DNA of 35,240 bases from Lysobacteraceae bacterium UBA6001 (GCA_002429615.1 DJAN01000139.1:19006-54245); one strand, 5' to 3'; shown: positions 7,749 to 16,409, counted from the first letter of the stretch. Made by a program: numbers and translations. Notes: generated from the sequence alone by a model not told the origin.

Positions 7749-8564
7749 TTAACCGGCAGCGATCGCCCTGCAGCGGATCTCGCCCACGCCTTCGAAACGG
7801 ATGGTGGCCTGCTGGCCGACCGCGATGTCATGGATGCCGGTGGCATTGCCCGTGGCAATGAGGTCGCCCCGCTTGAGCGGCCGGCCACGGCGCGCCGAAC
7901 GTCCCAAAGCGAACGCATAGGCGGTGCGTAGCCCGCCCGGCAGCAGGGTCGCGCCACCGGTGCCGACGCGTTCGCCCTCGATCAGGGTTTCGGCGCGCAG
8001 CCCGGCTTCATCGCGGGCGCGCCAGTCCGGAATCTCCGGCCCCAGGATCAGGCCGTTGTTGTTGCCGAAGTCCGAGATCACCACCCGCGGACCGAGCTGG
8101 TTGATGGTGGCCAGCGGACTGCTGGCGATCTCCACCCCGATGAACAGGCGTGCCGGCAGCGCAGCGGCTTCTTCCGGCGTCCACTCCAGCTTGTCCGCCG
8201 GGGCGTCCTGCTCCAGCTGCAGGACGTACTCGGCCTCGACCGCGCCGAACCCGCCGACATAGATCGGAAACTCGTCTATGCCACCGGTAGCATTCCAGAG
8301 CGCGCGCGACCAGATGGGACCCAGCAGCCGGTCGTCGCCGGAGGCATCACGGCGCTCGGCAGCGATGTATCCGACCTTCCAGCCGACGATGCGGTCCGAC
8401 CAGCGCGCGATCGCCAGATCCTGCACGACATAGGCGGTGACCAGATCCGGCGGGATCTCGCCCGGAAAATCCGCCAGGGACCGACCTTGCTGGCGGGCCT
8501 CGACGAAGGTTTGGGCGATGGCGGACAAGGCCTGCGGATCCTGCTGGCCGGCTTGTGGGCTCAA
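7749..8564 (-). CDS. FAH-superfamily protein (2-keto-4-pentenoate hydratase-like)
   Basis: This 271-residue enzyme resembles MhpD/2-oxopent-4-enoate hydratases of the fumarylacetoacetate hydrolase fold. Likely metal ligands are E110 and E112 (GAVEAEYVLQL) and E145 (FIGVEI). I start it at the TTG at 8564, which has a near-perfect GGAGGT site 5 bases upstream; the longer frame runs through the promoter and operator. It is the first gene of the TRAP/GH43 operon under a LacI-type operator, so it probably acts on a keto-sugar acid from pectin, but no such step is part of the textbook KduI-KduD-KdgK route. The family is clear, the reaction is not. Confidence 0.85.
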   Translation of the reverse strand: MSPQAGQQDPQALSAIAQTFVEARQQGRSLADFPGEIPPDLVTAYVVQDLAIARWSDRIVGWKVGYIAAERRDASGDDRLLGPIWSRALWNATGGIDEFPIYVGGFGAVEAEYVLQLEQDAPADKLEWTPEEAAALPARLFIGVEIASSPLATINQLGPRVVISDFGNNNGLILGPEIPDWRARDEAGLRAETLIEGERVGTGGATLLPGGLRTAYAFALGRSARRGRPLKRGDLIATGNATGIHDIAVGQQATIRFEGVGEIRCRAIAAG

Positions 8565-8621
8565 GGGTGACCTCCGGGTGGAAACGATGTTGCACTGCCC
8601 ATCGACAGTGGGACGGAACGA

Positions 8622-8650
8622 TGTATATGGTAAACCGGTGTCATGGGCAA
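8622..8650 (-). promoter_or_regulatory. Putative promoter of the FAH-TRAP-GH43 operon
   Basis: On the minus strand TTGCCC (8645-8650) and TATACA (8622-8627) are separated by exactly 17 bases, and the operator occupies that spacer. Each hexamer matches the sigma-70 consensus at four of six positions. The position is about 60 bases before the TTG start. Confidence 0.5.
8627..8644 (-). promoter_or_regulatory. Putative LacI-family operator, divergent FAH/esterase site
   Basis: The minus strand reads ATGACACCGGTTTACCAT, sharing ATGACACCGGT exactly with the kduI site. It lies about 62 bases from both divergent start codons, well placed to control the TRAP operon and the esterase pair together. Confidence 0.65.
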
Positions 8651-8705
8651 TGTGCAGTGCGGCAAAATCCGCCAGGCCTTGCCCTCCAAGCCTTGGGAGG
8701 GGCCG

Positions 8706-9725
8706 ATGCATCACCGTCTTGCCGTCGCCAGGCGCCGCCTGGCCGCCTGCAGTCTTGTCCTGCTCTGCCTGGGCGCGGGCGTCGCCGAAGGCGCCGAACC
8801 GGCCGCCTGGCCCACCACCGAGACCGCCGCCGAGCGCCAGGCCCGGATTCCGCTATGGCCGGGCGATGGCCTCGCCCCGGGTGACCATGCCCTTTCCGTC
8901 TCGCAGCGCACGCTAGAGCGCAGCCCGGACCCCGCCCTGCCTGATCGCTTCGTCGATCATGTCAGCCGGCCCTACCTGGTCGTCCACCGCCCCGCCCATC
9001 CCAACGGCGCCGCGCTGCTGGTAATCCCCGGCGGCGGCTATCAACGCATCGTGCTCGACAAGGAAGGGACCGCACTGGAACCGGCCTTCGTCGCGCAGGG
9101 CGGGATCACCCTGTTCGTGCTGCGGTACCGGCTGCCCGGCGAGGGCCATGCCGACGGCGCCGACGCGCCGCTGGCGGACGCACAGCGCGCGCTGCGCCTG
9201 ATTCGCGCCCAGGCCGGGCAATGGGGCGTCGATCCGCACCGTATCGGCGCGATGGGCTTCTCCGCCGGCGGCCATCTCGCCGCGAGTCTCGGCACCCGCT
9301 ATGACGAACCACTGCATGCGCCGATCGATGCGGTTGACCGCTACTCGGCGCGACCGGACTTCCAGCTGCTGATCTATCCCGTGATCGACATGCAGGGCAC
9401 TGCCACGCATGCGGGCTCTCGCCAGCAGCTGCTCGGCGCGGAGGCGGATGCGGCACGCGCGCAACGCTATTCGCCGCAGCGCCATGTCGATGCACGCACG
9501 CCGCCCACGTTTCTCGTGCACGCGCAGGATGACGACGTGGTGCCAGTGGAAAACAGTCTGCTGTTCTACGCCGCGCTACGCGTGGCAGGCGTGCCGACCG
9601 AGATGCACCTCTTCGCGCAGGGTGGCCACGGCTTCGGCATCCGCGGCACGCGCGGACTCACCACCGCCGCATGGCCGCGCCTGGCGTTGGACTGGATCGA
9701 CACACAGACGGAGACCGCCCGATGA
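8706..9725 (+). CDS. Secreted alpha/beta-hydrolase (acetyl-esterase-like)
   Basis: This 339-residue protein has a Sec signal peptide (about 1-29). The alpha/beta-hydrolase fold shows an oxyanion segment VIPGGGYQRI (107-116), nucleophile S186 in GFSAGGHLA, acid D276 in QDDDVVPV and H308 in GGHGFG. This is the pattern of BD-FAE/acetyl-xylan-esterase-like enzymes, so it may remove acetyl or similar esters from pectin or hemicellulose oligomers. The ATG at 8706 has a GGGAGGGG site 4 to 6 bases upstream; the earlier in-frame ATG at 8643 lies inside the operator. It overlaps the next esterase gene by four bases. The exact ester is unknown. Confidence 0.88.
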   Translation: MHHRLAVARRRLAACSLVLLCLGAGVAEGAEPAAWPTTETAAERQARIPLWPGDGLAPGDHALSVSQRTLERSPDPALPDRFVDHVSRPYLVVHRPAHPNGAALLVIPGGGYQRIVLDKEGTALEPAFVAQGGITLFVLRYRLPGEGHADGADAPLADAQRALRLIRAQAGQWGVDPHRIGAMGFSAGGHLAASLGTRYDEPLHAPIDAVDRYSARPDFQLLIYPVIDMQGTATHAGSRQQLLGAEADAARAQRYSPQRHVDARTPPTFLVHAQDDDVVPVENSLLFYAALRVAGVPTEMHLFAQGGHGFGIRGTRGLTTAAWPRLALDWIDTQTETAR

Positions 9726-11320
9726 GCGCTGCCGACCCCACCCGTCGGGACTTCCTGCAGCTCGGCGTCGCCGCGCTGGTCGCCACGACATGGCCGGCCG
9801 CCCTCCAGGCGACCCCGATGAAAGGAGAGTCCGCGTGGGCGCAGGTTCGCGGCGGCAAGCTCCGTGGCTATCGCGATCGTGGCATCGCCGTGTTCAAGGG
9901 CATCCCCTATGGCGCCGATACCGGAGGCCAACGCTTCCAGCCACCGCGTATCGAGGCGCCGTGGCGGGGCGTGCGCGAAGCGCTGGGCTACGGGCCGGCC
10001 TCGCCGCAACCCAAAGCGGATGAGACCACCAGCGAGGATTGCCTGCGCCTCAACGTGTGGACTCCCGGCCTGCGCGACGGGCGTCGCCGGCCAATCCTGT
10101 TCTACATCCATGGCGGGGCCTACAACAACGGCTCCGGCAGCAGCCCGCTCTACGACGGCACGCAGCTGTGCAGGCAAGGCGATGTGGTGGTGGTGACGGT
10201 CAACCATCGCCTCAATGCGTTCGGCTATCTCTATCTGGCACCGTTCGGTGGCGAGGATCTCGCCGACTCGGGCAACGTCGGCCAGCTCGACCTGGTGCAG
10301 GCACTGCAATGGGTCCGCCAGCACGCCGCGGAGTTCGGCGGCGATGCCGGCAACGTCACCGTGTTCGGCCAATCGGGCGGCGGCGCCAAGATCGCCACGC
10401 TGATGGCGATGCCCGCCGCGCGCGGTCTGTTCCATCGCGCCTGGACGATGAGCGGCCAGCAGGTCACCGCCTGCGGCCCACGTGCCGCCACACAGCGCGC
10501 CACGCTGGTGCTGGAGGCGTTGAAGTTGACGCCGGCGCAGGTCGATCGCCTGCGCACGCTGCCGGCTGCCGAACTGATCGCCGCCGCGCAGGTGCGCGAT
10601 CCCTCGCGCGCCGAGGACACCGCGCTCTACCTCGGTCCGGTCATGGACTCGCGCAACCTGCCGGCGCATCCCTTCTGGCCCGAGGCGCCCGCGCAATCGG
10701 CAGGCATCCCGATGGTGATCGGCAATACCCATGACGAGACCCGCGCGTTCCTCGGCCACGATCCCAAGCACTTCACGCTGACCTGGGACGAGCTGCCCGC
10801 CCGCCTGGACAAGCAGCAGTACGTGGATCTCTCGCCGCAGGTCGTGATCGCCGAGTACCGTCGACTCTATCCGCACTATTCGCCATCCGACGTATTCTTC
10901 GCCGCCACCACCGCCGGCCGCTCCTGGCGCGGTGCGGTGGAAGAACTGGAGGCACGCGCGCGCCAGGGGGCGCCGACCTGGGCCTACCAGCTGGACTGGG
11001 CATCGCCGCTGCAACCGCAGTTGGGCGCCTACCACACGCTGGACATCCCGCTGGTGTTCGACAACATCGCACTGCCCGAAGCCCGCACTGGTACCGACGC
11101 ATCGGCGCGTGCCGTGGCGGCATCCATGCGTGATGCGCTGCTCGCCTTCGCGCGCCAGGGTGACCCCCAGCATGCCGGACTGCCACGCTGGGAGCCCTAC
11201 GACCTGGCGCGGCGGCAGACGCTGTTGTTCGATCGCACGCCGGTGCTGGCGGACGACCCGCGTGGTGGCGAGCGGCGGTTGTACGCACAGGTTCCGTTCG
11301 TACAGCGCGGGACTTTCTGA
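9722..11320 (+). CDS. Exported carboxylesterase type B
   Basis: This 532-residue carboxylesterase/lipase family enzyme starts at the ATG of an ATGA overlap with the previous gene. The N-terminus TRRDFLQLGVAALVATT is a Tat-type signal. Family marks are the HGG oxyanion hole (130-132), EDCLRLNVW (106-113), nucleophile S218 in FGQSGGG (usual motif GESAGG, so the residue before Ser is Gln instead of Glu), E339 in NTHDETRAF and H438 in GAYHTLDIPLVFDN. It probably hydrolyses feruloyl, acetyl or methyl esters alongside its partner. The coupling to the upstream esterase suggests a joint de-esterification role in the periplasm. Confidence 0.9.
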   Translation: MSAADPTRRDFLQLGVAALVATTWPAALQATPMKGESAWAQVRGGKLRGYRDRGIAVFKGIPYGADTGGQRFQPPRIEAPWRGVREALGYGPASPQPKADETTSEDCLRLNVWTPGLRDGRRRPILFYIHGGAYNNGSGSSPLYDGTQLCRQGDVVVVTVNHRLNAFGYLYLAPFGGEDLADSGNVGQLDLVQALQWVRQHAAEFGGDAGNVTVFGQSGGGAKIATLMAMPAARGLFHRAWTMSGQQVTACGPRAATQRATLVLEALKLTPAQVDRLRTLPAAELIAAAQVRDPSRAEDTALYLGPVMDSRNLPAHPFWPEAPAQSAGIPMVIGNTHDETRAFLGHDPKHFTLTWDELPARLDKQQYVDLSPQVVIAEYRRLYPHYSPSDVFFAATTAGRSWRGAVEELEARARQGAPTWAYQLDWASPLQPQLGAYHTLDIPLVFDNIALPEARTGTDASARAVAASMRDALLAFARQGDPQHAGLPRWEPYDLARRQTLLFDRTPVLADDPRGGERRLYAQVPFVQRGTF

Positions 11321-11383
11321 CATCCCCACCCGTCCTGCCTCGACTGCATCGCCCGCTTCCGCCTGCGAACCTGCAGGTGTCAG

Positions 11384-11836
11384 ATGCGAGGGAATGAGGG
11401 GATGGAAGCGTATACGCCGGCCTGCTATTGGTTCCGCTCCACCCGGTTCCCCATCATCCGGGATGAGGATCTGGACACGCACCCGGGCATCTATGGGCGC
11501 GCATTGGCGCACTGGTTGCGGAAGGGCCTGCTGGACGCAGGCTATCCGCGTGCCAGGTTGCAGGCCACGCCCTGGGGCTGGTGCATCGTGATCTCGCGCC
11601 ATCCACGCTGCCTGTGGGTGGGCTGCGGCGGGGCGTTACTGGACGACGGCACGGCCACCGGCAGCCCCTGCGGCGGCGCGCTGGTCTGGCACTGCCATGC
11701 CGCCTGCGAAAAGAGCCCCTGGTGGACGTTCGGCTGGAGACGCCGCGCGTCCGATGCCGCGCTGCGCGAGCTGGATCTCACGCTGCGCCGCCTGCTGCTG
11801 GAGGAACCTGAAATCCAGCAGGTCGATCCGCCCTGA
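11384..11836 (+). CDS. Conserved hypothetical protein, 150 residues
   Basis: I do not recognise a named function. The protein is cytoplasmic-looking, rich in Trp and Cys, with the stretches DTHPGIYGRALAHWLRKGL, TPWGWCIV and LWVGCGG, which recall a small family of uncharacterised proteobacterial proteins. Two starts are possible: the ATG at 11384 with AGGTG five bases upstream, or the ATG at 11402 (MEAYTPACYW) preceded by AGGGA. The gene ends 21 bases from the convergent PepSY gene and is probably independent of both neighbouring operons. Confidence 0.6.
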   Translation: MRGNEGMEAYTPACYWFRSTRFPIIRDEDLDTHPGIYGRALAHWLRKGLLDAGYPRARLQATPWGWCIVISRHPRCLWVGCGGALLDDGTATGSPCGGALVWHCHAACEKSPWWTFGWRRRASDAALRELDLTLRRLLLEEPEIQQVDPP

Positions 11837-11857
11837 CGCGGTGCCAGGGCGCGAGGC

Positions 11858-13411
11858 TCACTGCGGTGCTGTCGCCTTCGTCAGCGACCACACGCTGTTG
11901 GGCTCACCCTGCAACGCCCGTCGACGCACGCCTCGCGCCATCGCCGCGTAGACCCAGGCGAGGACCAGCGCGCAGGCGTCCACGGCCAGCACCAGCGGGT
12001 CCGCCCAAGGTGCCATCAGTCCAGCAGGGCCCACCAGACCCGCCACCGGGACGAGTGCGGTCAACACCGCGCAGAGCCACAGCAGCTCGCTCGCGCCGCG
12101 TGCGGCGGGGCGCACTACCGCCCACAGCCAGGTCAGGCCGAACACGGCGTAATAGAGCGTGGGTTCATGCCCCTCGGGCAACAGGCGGGCAGCGATGAAC
12201 AGCGCCGACACCCCTGCCACGCAACCGAGGCAGACACCGAGCGTGAGCCGCGCCATCACCTGCGTGCGCCGTGGCTGCACTTCCTGCCTGCGCTTGCGCC
12301 GTGCCTCGATCCACAACAGGTTGCCGCTGTAGAACAGGAACGCGCCGCCCAGGCCGAGCAGGAAATACAGCCATTGCACCGGCGCACCGGCGAAGTCGCC
12401 GAAATGCAGGGTCTGCAGACCCCGCAGCGACGCCATGCCCGGTGACATGCTGGCCGGCTCCACCACGCGCAGCACCTTGCCCGTGGCCGCTTCCATGGCG
12501 ACGCCCGCCAGGCGGTTGAGGCGCTGCTGATCAAGGTGGCCGTAGACCTCGACGCGCGCGTTGGCATCGCCGTAGTCGTGATACGACAGGCTGTCCGCCG
12601 CCAGGCCCGGGCTCGCGGCCTGCGCGCGCGCCATCAGTTCGGCCACCGGCAGCGCCGCGGCCGCGCGCTGCGCGGGCGCCACGTGGGCGGCCAGCTCGAA
12701 GTCCGACTCCAGCACTTCCATCAGCTTGCCGTTGAACACCAGGAACTGGAACGGTGCCAGCAACAGGACGCCCAGCGTCAGCACCGCGCCGGACCAGGCG
12801 AAGATCACGTGGAAGGGCAGCGACAACATGCCCACGACGTTATGCGCGTCCTGCCAGAGCCGCTTGACGTTGCGCCCCCAGCGCAGCGCGAACAGGTCCT
12901 TGAGGAACACCGGCGCGTAGATCACCACACCGCTGACCAGTGCCAGGCCGTACAGGATGCAGACGATGCCGAACAGATAGGTGCCGAAGGTCCGCGGCAA
13001 CCCTGCCGTGAAGTGCAGGTCGTAGATGAAGTCGACGAAGCCGCTGCGCTGCGGCAGCTCACGCAGCGAGCCATCCTCGGCAAGGCGGAAGTGATGCGCG
13101 ACGTTGCCGCCCGCGCCCTGCTCGTACCAGTAGAGCGCAGGCTCCGGACCATGCTCGCCGGGCAGGATCAGGTAGAACGCTTCGGCCGCGCCCGGGTGCG
13201 TGACGATCACCTTGTCCACCAGCGCCTGGGCCGCTTGCATCGGCTGCGCATCGGCTGCCGGCGCGACGGCACGGGCGTTCTGCCAGCCGGTCAGTTCGTG
13301 CGAGAACACGGTGATCGCGCCGGCATAGAACGCGATGAACAACGCCATGCCCGCGATCAGGCCGACCCAGGTGTGCACCGACAGGAAACTCCGCAGGGTG
13401 GCGACCTTCAT
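11858..13411 (-). CDS. PepSY-TM domain membrane protein (ferric-siderophore reductase type)
   Basis: This 517-residue inner-membrane protein is of the PepSY-associated TM family. It begins MKVATLRSFLSVHTWVGLIA, with the conserved early HTWVG, then a first membrane helix; more hydrophobic segments lie near residues 145, 195, 350 and in the C-terminal 130 residues. Between them are periplasmic PepSY-like stretches. Proteins of this type next to siderophore receptors are thought to reduce ferric siderophores. The ATG overlaps the DUF3649 stop by four bases, so it is the last gene of a four-gene operon. Confidence 0.87.
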   Translation of the reverse strand: MKVATLRSFLSVHTWVGLIAGMALFIAFYAGAITVFSHELTGWQNARAVAPAADAQPMQAAQALVDKVIVTHPGAAEAFYLILPGEHGPEPALYWYEQGAGGNVAHHFRLAEDGSLRELPQRSGFVDFIYDLHFTAGLPRTFGTYLFGIVCILYGLALVSGVVIYAPVFLKDLFALRWGRNVKRLWQDAHNVVGMLSLPFHVIFAWSGAVLTLGVLLLAPFQFLVFNGKLMEVLESDFELAAHVAPAQRAAAALPVAELMARAQAASPGLAADSLSYHDYGDANARVEVYGHLDQQRLNRLAGVAMEAATGKVLRVVEPASMSPGMASLRGLQTLHFGDFAGAPVQWLYFLLGLGGAFLFYSGNLLWIEARRKRRQEVQPRRTQVMARLTLGVCLGCVAGVSALFIAARLLPEGHEPTLYYAVFGLTWLWAVVRPAARGASELLWLCAVLTALVPVAGLVGPAGLMAPWADPLVLAVDACALVLAWVYAAMARGVRRRALQGEPNSVWSLTKATAPQ

Positions 13412-13680
13412 GCCGTCAGCTCCGTCCAGCCCAGGGCCTTGACCACATACAGCAGCGCGAAGCCCAGCGCGGTGCTCCCGCCCAGCCACAGCCAGGCGCG
13501 CAGGCCGGTACGACACAGGAAGGCGAAGGCCATCGCCCCGATCCACACCGGGAAGGCCATCAACAGCCAGGGCAGCGTATTGGTCTGCAGCGTTCCCGGC
13601 CACAGCAGTGCGGCCAGACCGACCCAGGCAGTGGCGAACGGCAGCCCAAGCAGGCCGGCCGCGAAGGATTTACCCCACAT
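13408..13680 (-). CDS. DUF3649 family small membrane protein
   Basis: This 90-residue protein (MWGKSFAAGLLGLPFATAW) has three hydrophobic segments. The ATG at 13680 has a GGGAG site 8 bases upstream and overlaps the end of the DUF3325 gene by 11 bases; its stop overlaps the PepSY start. DUF3649 proteins occur with DUF3325, PepSY proteins and siderophore receptors and are presumed to be helper subunits in iron uptake. No biochemical role can be read from the sequence. Confidence 0.82.
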   Translation of the reverse strand: MWGKSFAAGLLGLPFATAWVGLAALLWPGTLQTNTLPWLLMAFPVWIGAMAFAFLCRTGLRAWLWLGGSTALGFALLYVVKALGWTELTA

Positions 13681-13948
13681 GGCGACGCTCCCGGCGCAGT
13701 CGACGCGCGACATCGATCCACGGCAGCGCGACCGCCACCAGCATGAAGGCGGTCAGCGCGGAGAACACCCCCGCCCAGGTGCCCAATGCATGGATGGCCG
13801 CCACCAGCGCGACCAGGGCCAGCGCCCAGGCCAACGCGCGCACCTGCGACGCACGACCACGCGCCGCCAGCCACAGTTGCTGGTGCGCGGTGGCCAGGTA
13901 GAACGCCAGCGCCGAAGCGGTGGCCAGTGGCAGATACAGCCAGTTCAT
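13670..13948 (-). CDS. DUF3325 family small membrane protein
   Basis: This 92-residue protein (MNWLYLPLATASALAFYLAT) has three hydrophobic segments and a basic end. It starts 31 bases after the siderophore-receptor stop and overlaps the DUF3649 gene by 11 bases. The set receptor, DUF3325, DUF3649, PepSY is a recurring proteobacterial iron-uptake module. Its function is unknown beyond that association. Confidence 0.82.
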   Translation of the reverse strand: MNWLYLPLATASALAFYLATAHQQLWLAARGRASQVRALAWALALVALVAAIHALGTWAGVFSALTAFMLVAVALPWIDVARRLRRERRHVG

Positions 13949-13979
13949 GGGCGAAACTCCTGGGTCATGCGATGGCGGC

Positions 13980-16253
13980 TCACCAGTTGGCCTGGAAGCC
14001 GATGCCGACGGTGCGCGGCGCGCCAAGGATCGCGACCGGATCGTCCGACCAGCGATACTGCACGTACTGCACGTCGAACAGGTTGTTGGCGAAGATCCAC
14101 GCACTCCAGTCCAGCGTTTCGTAACCGAAGCGGCCGTTGACCAGCGTACGCGAGGCCAACCGCGTGGGCGCGGGACCGACATCGGTATAGACCTTGTCGC
14201 GATAGTTGGCGTTGAGGTTGGCCACCCAGCCATCGGCGAAGCGGAAGTTCGCCCCCGCCGCCGCCGTCCAGCGCGGCGCGTAGGCGAATTCCTGGCCGGA
14301 GTAATCGGTGATCTCCGCATCCATCACGGTCTGGAATTCGTCGTAGCGGGTCCGCGAATAGCCCAGCGAGCCATACCAGTCGAAGCCCGTGTTGACCCGG
14401 TGGCTGGCCTCCACCTCGAAGCCATACAGATGCGCGCGGCCGGCGTTGACGGTGTTGTAGTCGTAGTCGTTGAGGCCGAAGTAGGCGATGACCTGCTTGT
14501 CCTTCCAGTCGACGTAATAGGCGTTGGCGTTGAGCGTGAGGCGGCCGTCCAGCCACTGCGAGCGCAGCGAGCCCTCGTAGTTCCAGGTGTATTCCGGGTC
14601 ATAAGCCACGGTCTGGCTGCGCGCGATGTTGAAGCTGGAGCCGCCGGAGCGGTAGCCGCGCTGCACGACGAAGCTGGCCGACAGCGCCGGCGTCCATTCG
14701 TAGCGCACGCCCGCCTTGGGCAGGAAGGCGGTGAAGTCACGCGTGCTCTGCGGCACGCTGCCGGCGGCGGAGTCCACCAGGCCGGCCACGCCCTGGTTGA
14801 TCGCGCTCACCGCCAGGTACAGCGGGGTGCCCGGTGCCCCGAAGGCCGCCGGATCCGGATACTGGCCGACGAAGATCGCCTGGGTATCGGAGGCCAGCTC
14901 ATAGCGCTGGCGGTCGTAACGGAAGCCACCGATCAGCGACAGGCCGCCGGCCACCTTGAAGCTGCCATCGGCGAACAGCGCGCGGTTCTCCGAGCGGGTC
15001 GGCGTGGTGCTGGCGTAGTCGACCGGGATCACCGGCAGCACCTGCGCATAGGCACCGGCGATCTGCGTGGCGGCGGCGGCCGGGAAGCCAGCACCCTGCA
15101 GCAGCGCGCTGATCGTGCTCACCGGCGTGTTGACGTTGGTGCGGCTGCTGGCGTCGTTGCGGTCGTCGTGGCGCGAGTAGTACAGGCCGACCAGGCCATC
15201 GAGGCGGTCGCCGTCGTAGTTGGCGCGCACTTCCTGCGAGAAGGTGCGGTTGAGCACGTCCTGCTCGCCGTAGCTGATCGGGTCGGCGGTGCGGTCGCCG
15301 TCGTAACCGCGCAGCGTATGCACCTTGTTCCAGGCCGTGGCCGCCGACAGCGACCACGCATCGTTGATGGCGTAGTCGATCTCCAGATTGGCCACGTCGG
15401 CATCGGTGCGACCCCGGTCCGGATAGTCCGCCGTGCTGATGCGGCGCTCGCGCCAGTCGGGCACATCGGTACGGACGTAGTTGAACTGGTAGGGGCCGGT
15501 ACGCTGCGCCTTGGTATAGCCCAGCCTGACCTGCAGGCCCTCGATGGCCTTCGGCGTCCACAGCAGCTTGCCGCGGTACTGGGTGGTCTCGAGCGAGTCG
15601 TCCGGCGCCTCGCGGGTGACGTTCCAGTTGTAGCCGTCGAAGCTGCGATGCTCCGCCGACACGCGGAACGCCAGCTCGTCTTCCAGCAGCGGGCCGCCGA
15701 AGGCCAAGGCGAGGTTGCGGTCCGACGGATCGGATGCCAGCACGCGCGCCTTGCCTTCCCAGTCCATGGTCGGGTCGGCGGTGCGCAGCACGATGGCACC
15801 GGCCAGCGCGTTCTCGCCCTGGATGGTGGACTGCGGGCCGCGCAGGATTTCCACCTGCGACAGATCCCACAGGTTGGTCGGGCCGGAACTGATCACGCTC
15901 TGCGGCAAGGCGGCGCCATCGAGGTAGATGGTTGCCAGCGGCGACGCACCGCCGCCGTCGGTATCGCGGATGCCGCGGATGGTGAAGCCGGCATCGCCGT
16001 AGGTCTGGGCGACGTTGGCGGTGCGGTTGAACACTTCGTACAGCGTCTGCAGGTTTTCCTGCTCGATCCGCACCGAGGTGGTCACCGCGACACTGGTGGT
16101 GGTGTCCTGCAGCGAACGCTGCGACTTCTCGCCGGTGACGACGATGCGGTCAAGCGTGGTGGCGTCGGCCGGCGGCGGTGCTTCGGCGGCCAGCGCGGGC
16201 AGGGACAGCAACGAGGAAATGGCCACGGCCAAGGCCGTGCGGGCAACGCGCAT
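13980..16253 (-). CDS. TonB-dependent siderophore-type receptor
   Basis: This 757-residue outer-membrane receptor has a signal peptide (about 1-23), a TonB-box-like stretch TTLDRIVVTG (32-41), a plug domain with GFTIRGIRDTDGG, QVEILRGPQSTIQGENALAGAI, and a beta-barrel ending in the aromatic residue W (GIGFQANW). A GGAG site is 8 bases before the ATG at 16253. It heads the operon with DUF3325, DUF3649 and the PepSY protein, so a ferric siderophore is the likely ligand. I found no AT-rich Fur box in the GC-rich 5' region, so iron control is not visible. The ligand is not identified. Confidence 0.92.
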   Translation of the reverse strand: MRVARTALAVAISSLLSLPALAAEAPPPADATTLDRIVVTGEKSQRSLQDTTTSVAVTTSVRIEQENLQTLYEVFNRTANVAQTYGDAGFTIRGIRDTDGGGASPLATIYLDGAALPQSVISSGPTNLWDLSQVEILRGPQSTIQGENALAGAIVLRTADPTMDWEGKARVLASDPSDRNLALAFGGPLLEDELAFRVSAEHRSFDGYNWNVTREAPDDSLETTQYRGKLLWTPKAIEGLQVRLGYTKAQRTGPYQFNYVRTDVPDWRERRISTADYPDRGRTDADVANLEIDYAINDAWSLSAATAWNKVHTLRGYDGDRTADPISYGEQDVLNRTFSQEVRANYDGDRLDGLVGLYYSRHDDRNDASSRTNVNTPVSTISALLQGAGFPAAAATQIAGAYAQVLPVIPVDYASTTPTRSENRALFADGSFKVAGGLSLIGGFRYDRQRYELASDTQAIFVGQYPDPAAFGAPGTPLYLAVSAINQGVAGLVDSAAGSVPQSTRDFTAFLPKAGVRYEWTPALSASFVVQRGYRSGGSSFNIARSQTVAYDPEYTWNYEGSLRSQWLDGRLTLNANAYYVDWKDKQVIAYFGLNDYDYNTVNAGRAHLYGFEVEASHRVNTGFDWYGSLGYSRTRYDEFQTVMDAEITDYSGQEFAYAPRWTAAAGANFRFADGWVANLNANYRDKVYTDVGPAPTRLASRTLVNGRFGYETLDWSAWIFANNLFDVQYVQYRWSDDPVAILGAPRTVGIGFQANW

Positions 16254-16385
16254 GCGAACTTCTCCGACAGTCGGTAGAAGGGCGTGGCGTAGGCTGGCCC
16301 GAAGGGTTCCGCCCTCCCCGGGCGGCATCGGCGCGCAATCTAGCAGGCCCCGCGCGCCGACGCCACGACCCGGGCCGGCCGCCCG

Positions 16386-16409
16386 TGTAGGAGCGGCTTC
16401 AGCCGCGAC
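16386..16409 (+). repeat. Dispersed 24-base repeat, single copy
   Basis: The core is TGTAGGAGCGGCTTCAGCC followed by GCGAC; the inner CGGCTTCAGCCG forms a small hairpin. Further copies are at 24582, 24614, 33503 and 33567. This solitary copy sits 14 bases past the stop of the 1276-residue protein gene, in the 169-base gap before the siderophore receptor. It is REP-like and extragenic. Confidence 0.8.

Noticed and set aside
8565..8714. 50-residue N-terminal extension of the FAH-family protein
   Set aside because: It would translate the operator and promoter; the TTG at 8564 has a strong GGAGGT site and begins where family similarity begins.
9566..11602. 678-codon minus-strand open frame
   Set aside because: Antisense to the type B carboxylesterase, which has a complete catalytic triad and coupled start.
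13920..16277. 785-codon plus-strand open frame
   Set aside because: Exact antisense of the siderophore receptor; no recognisable domain, and it covers the receptor promoter side and DUF3325 start.
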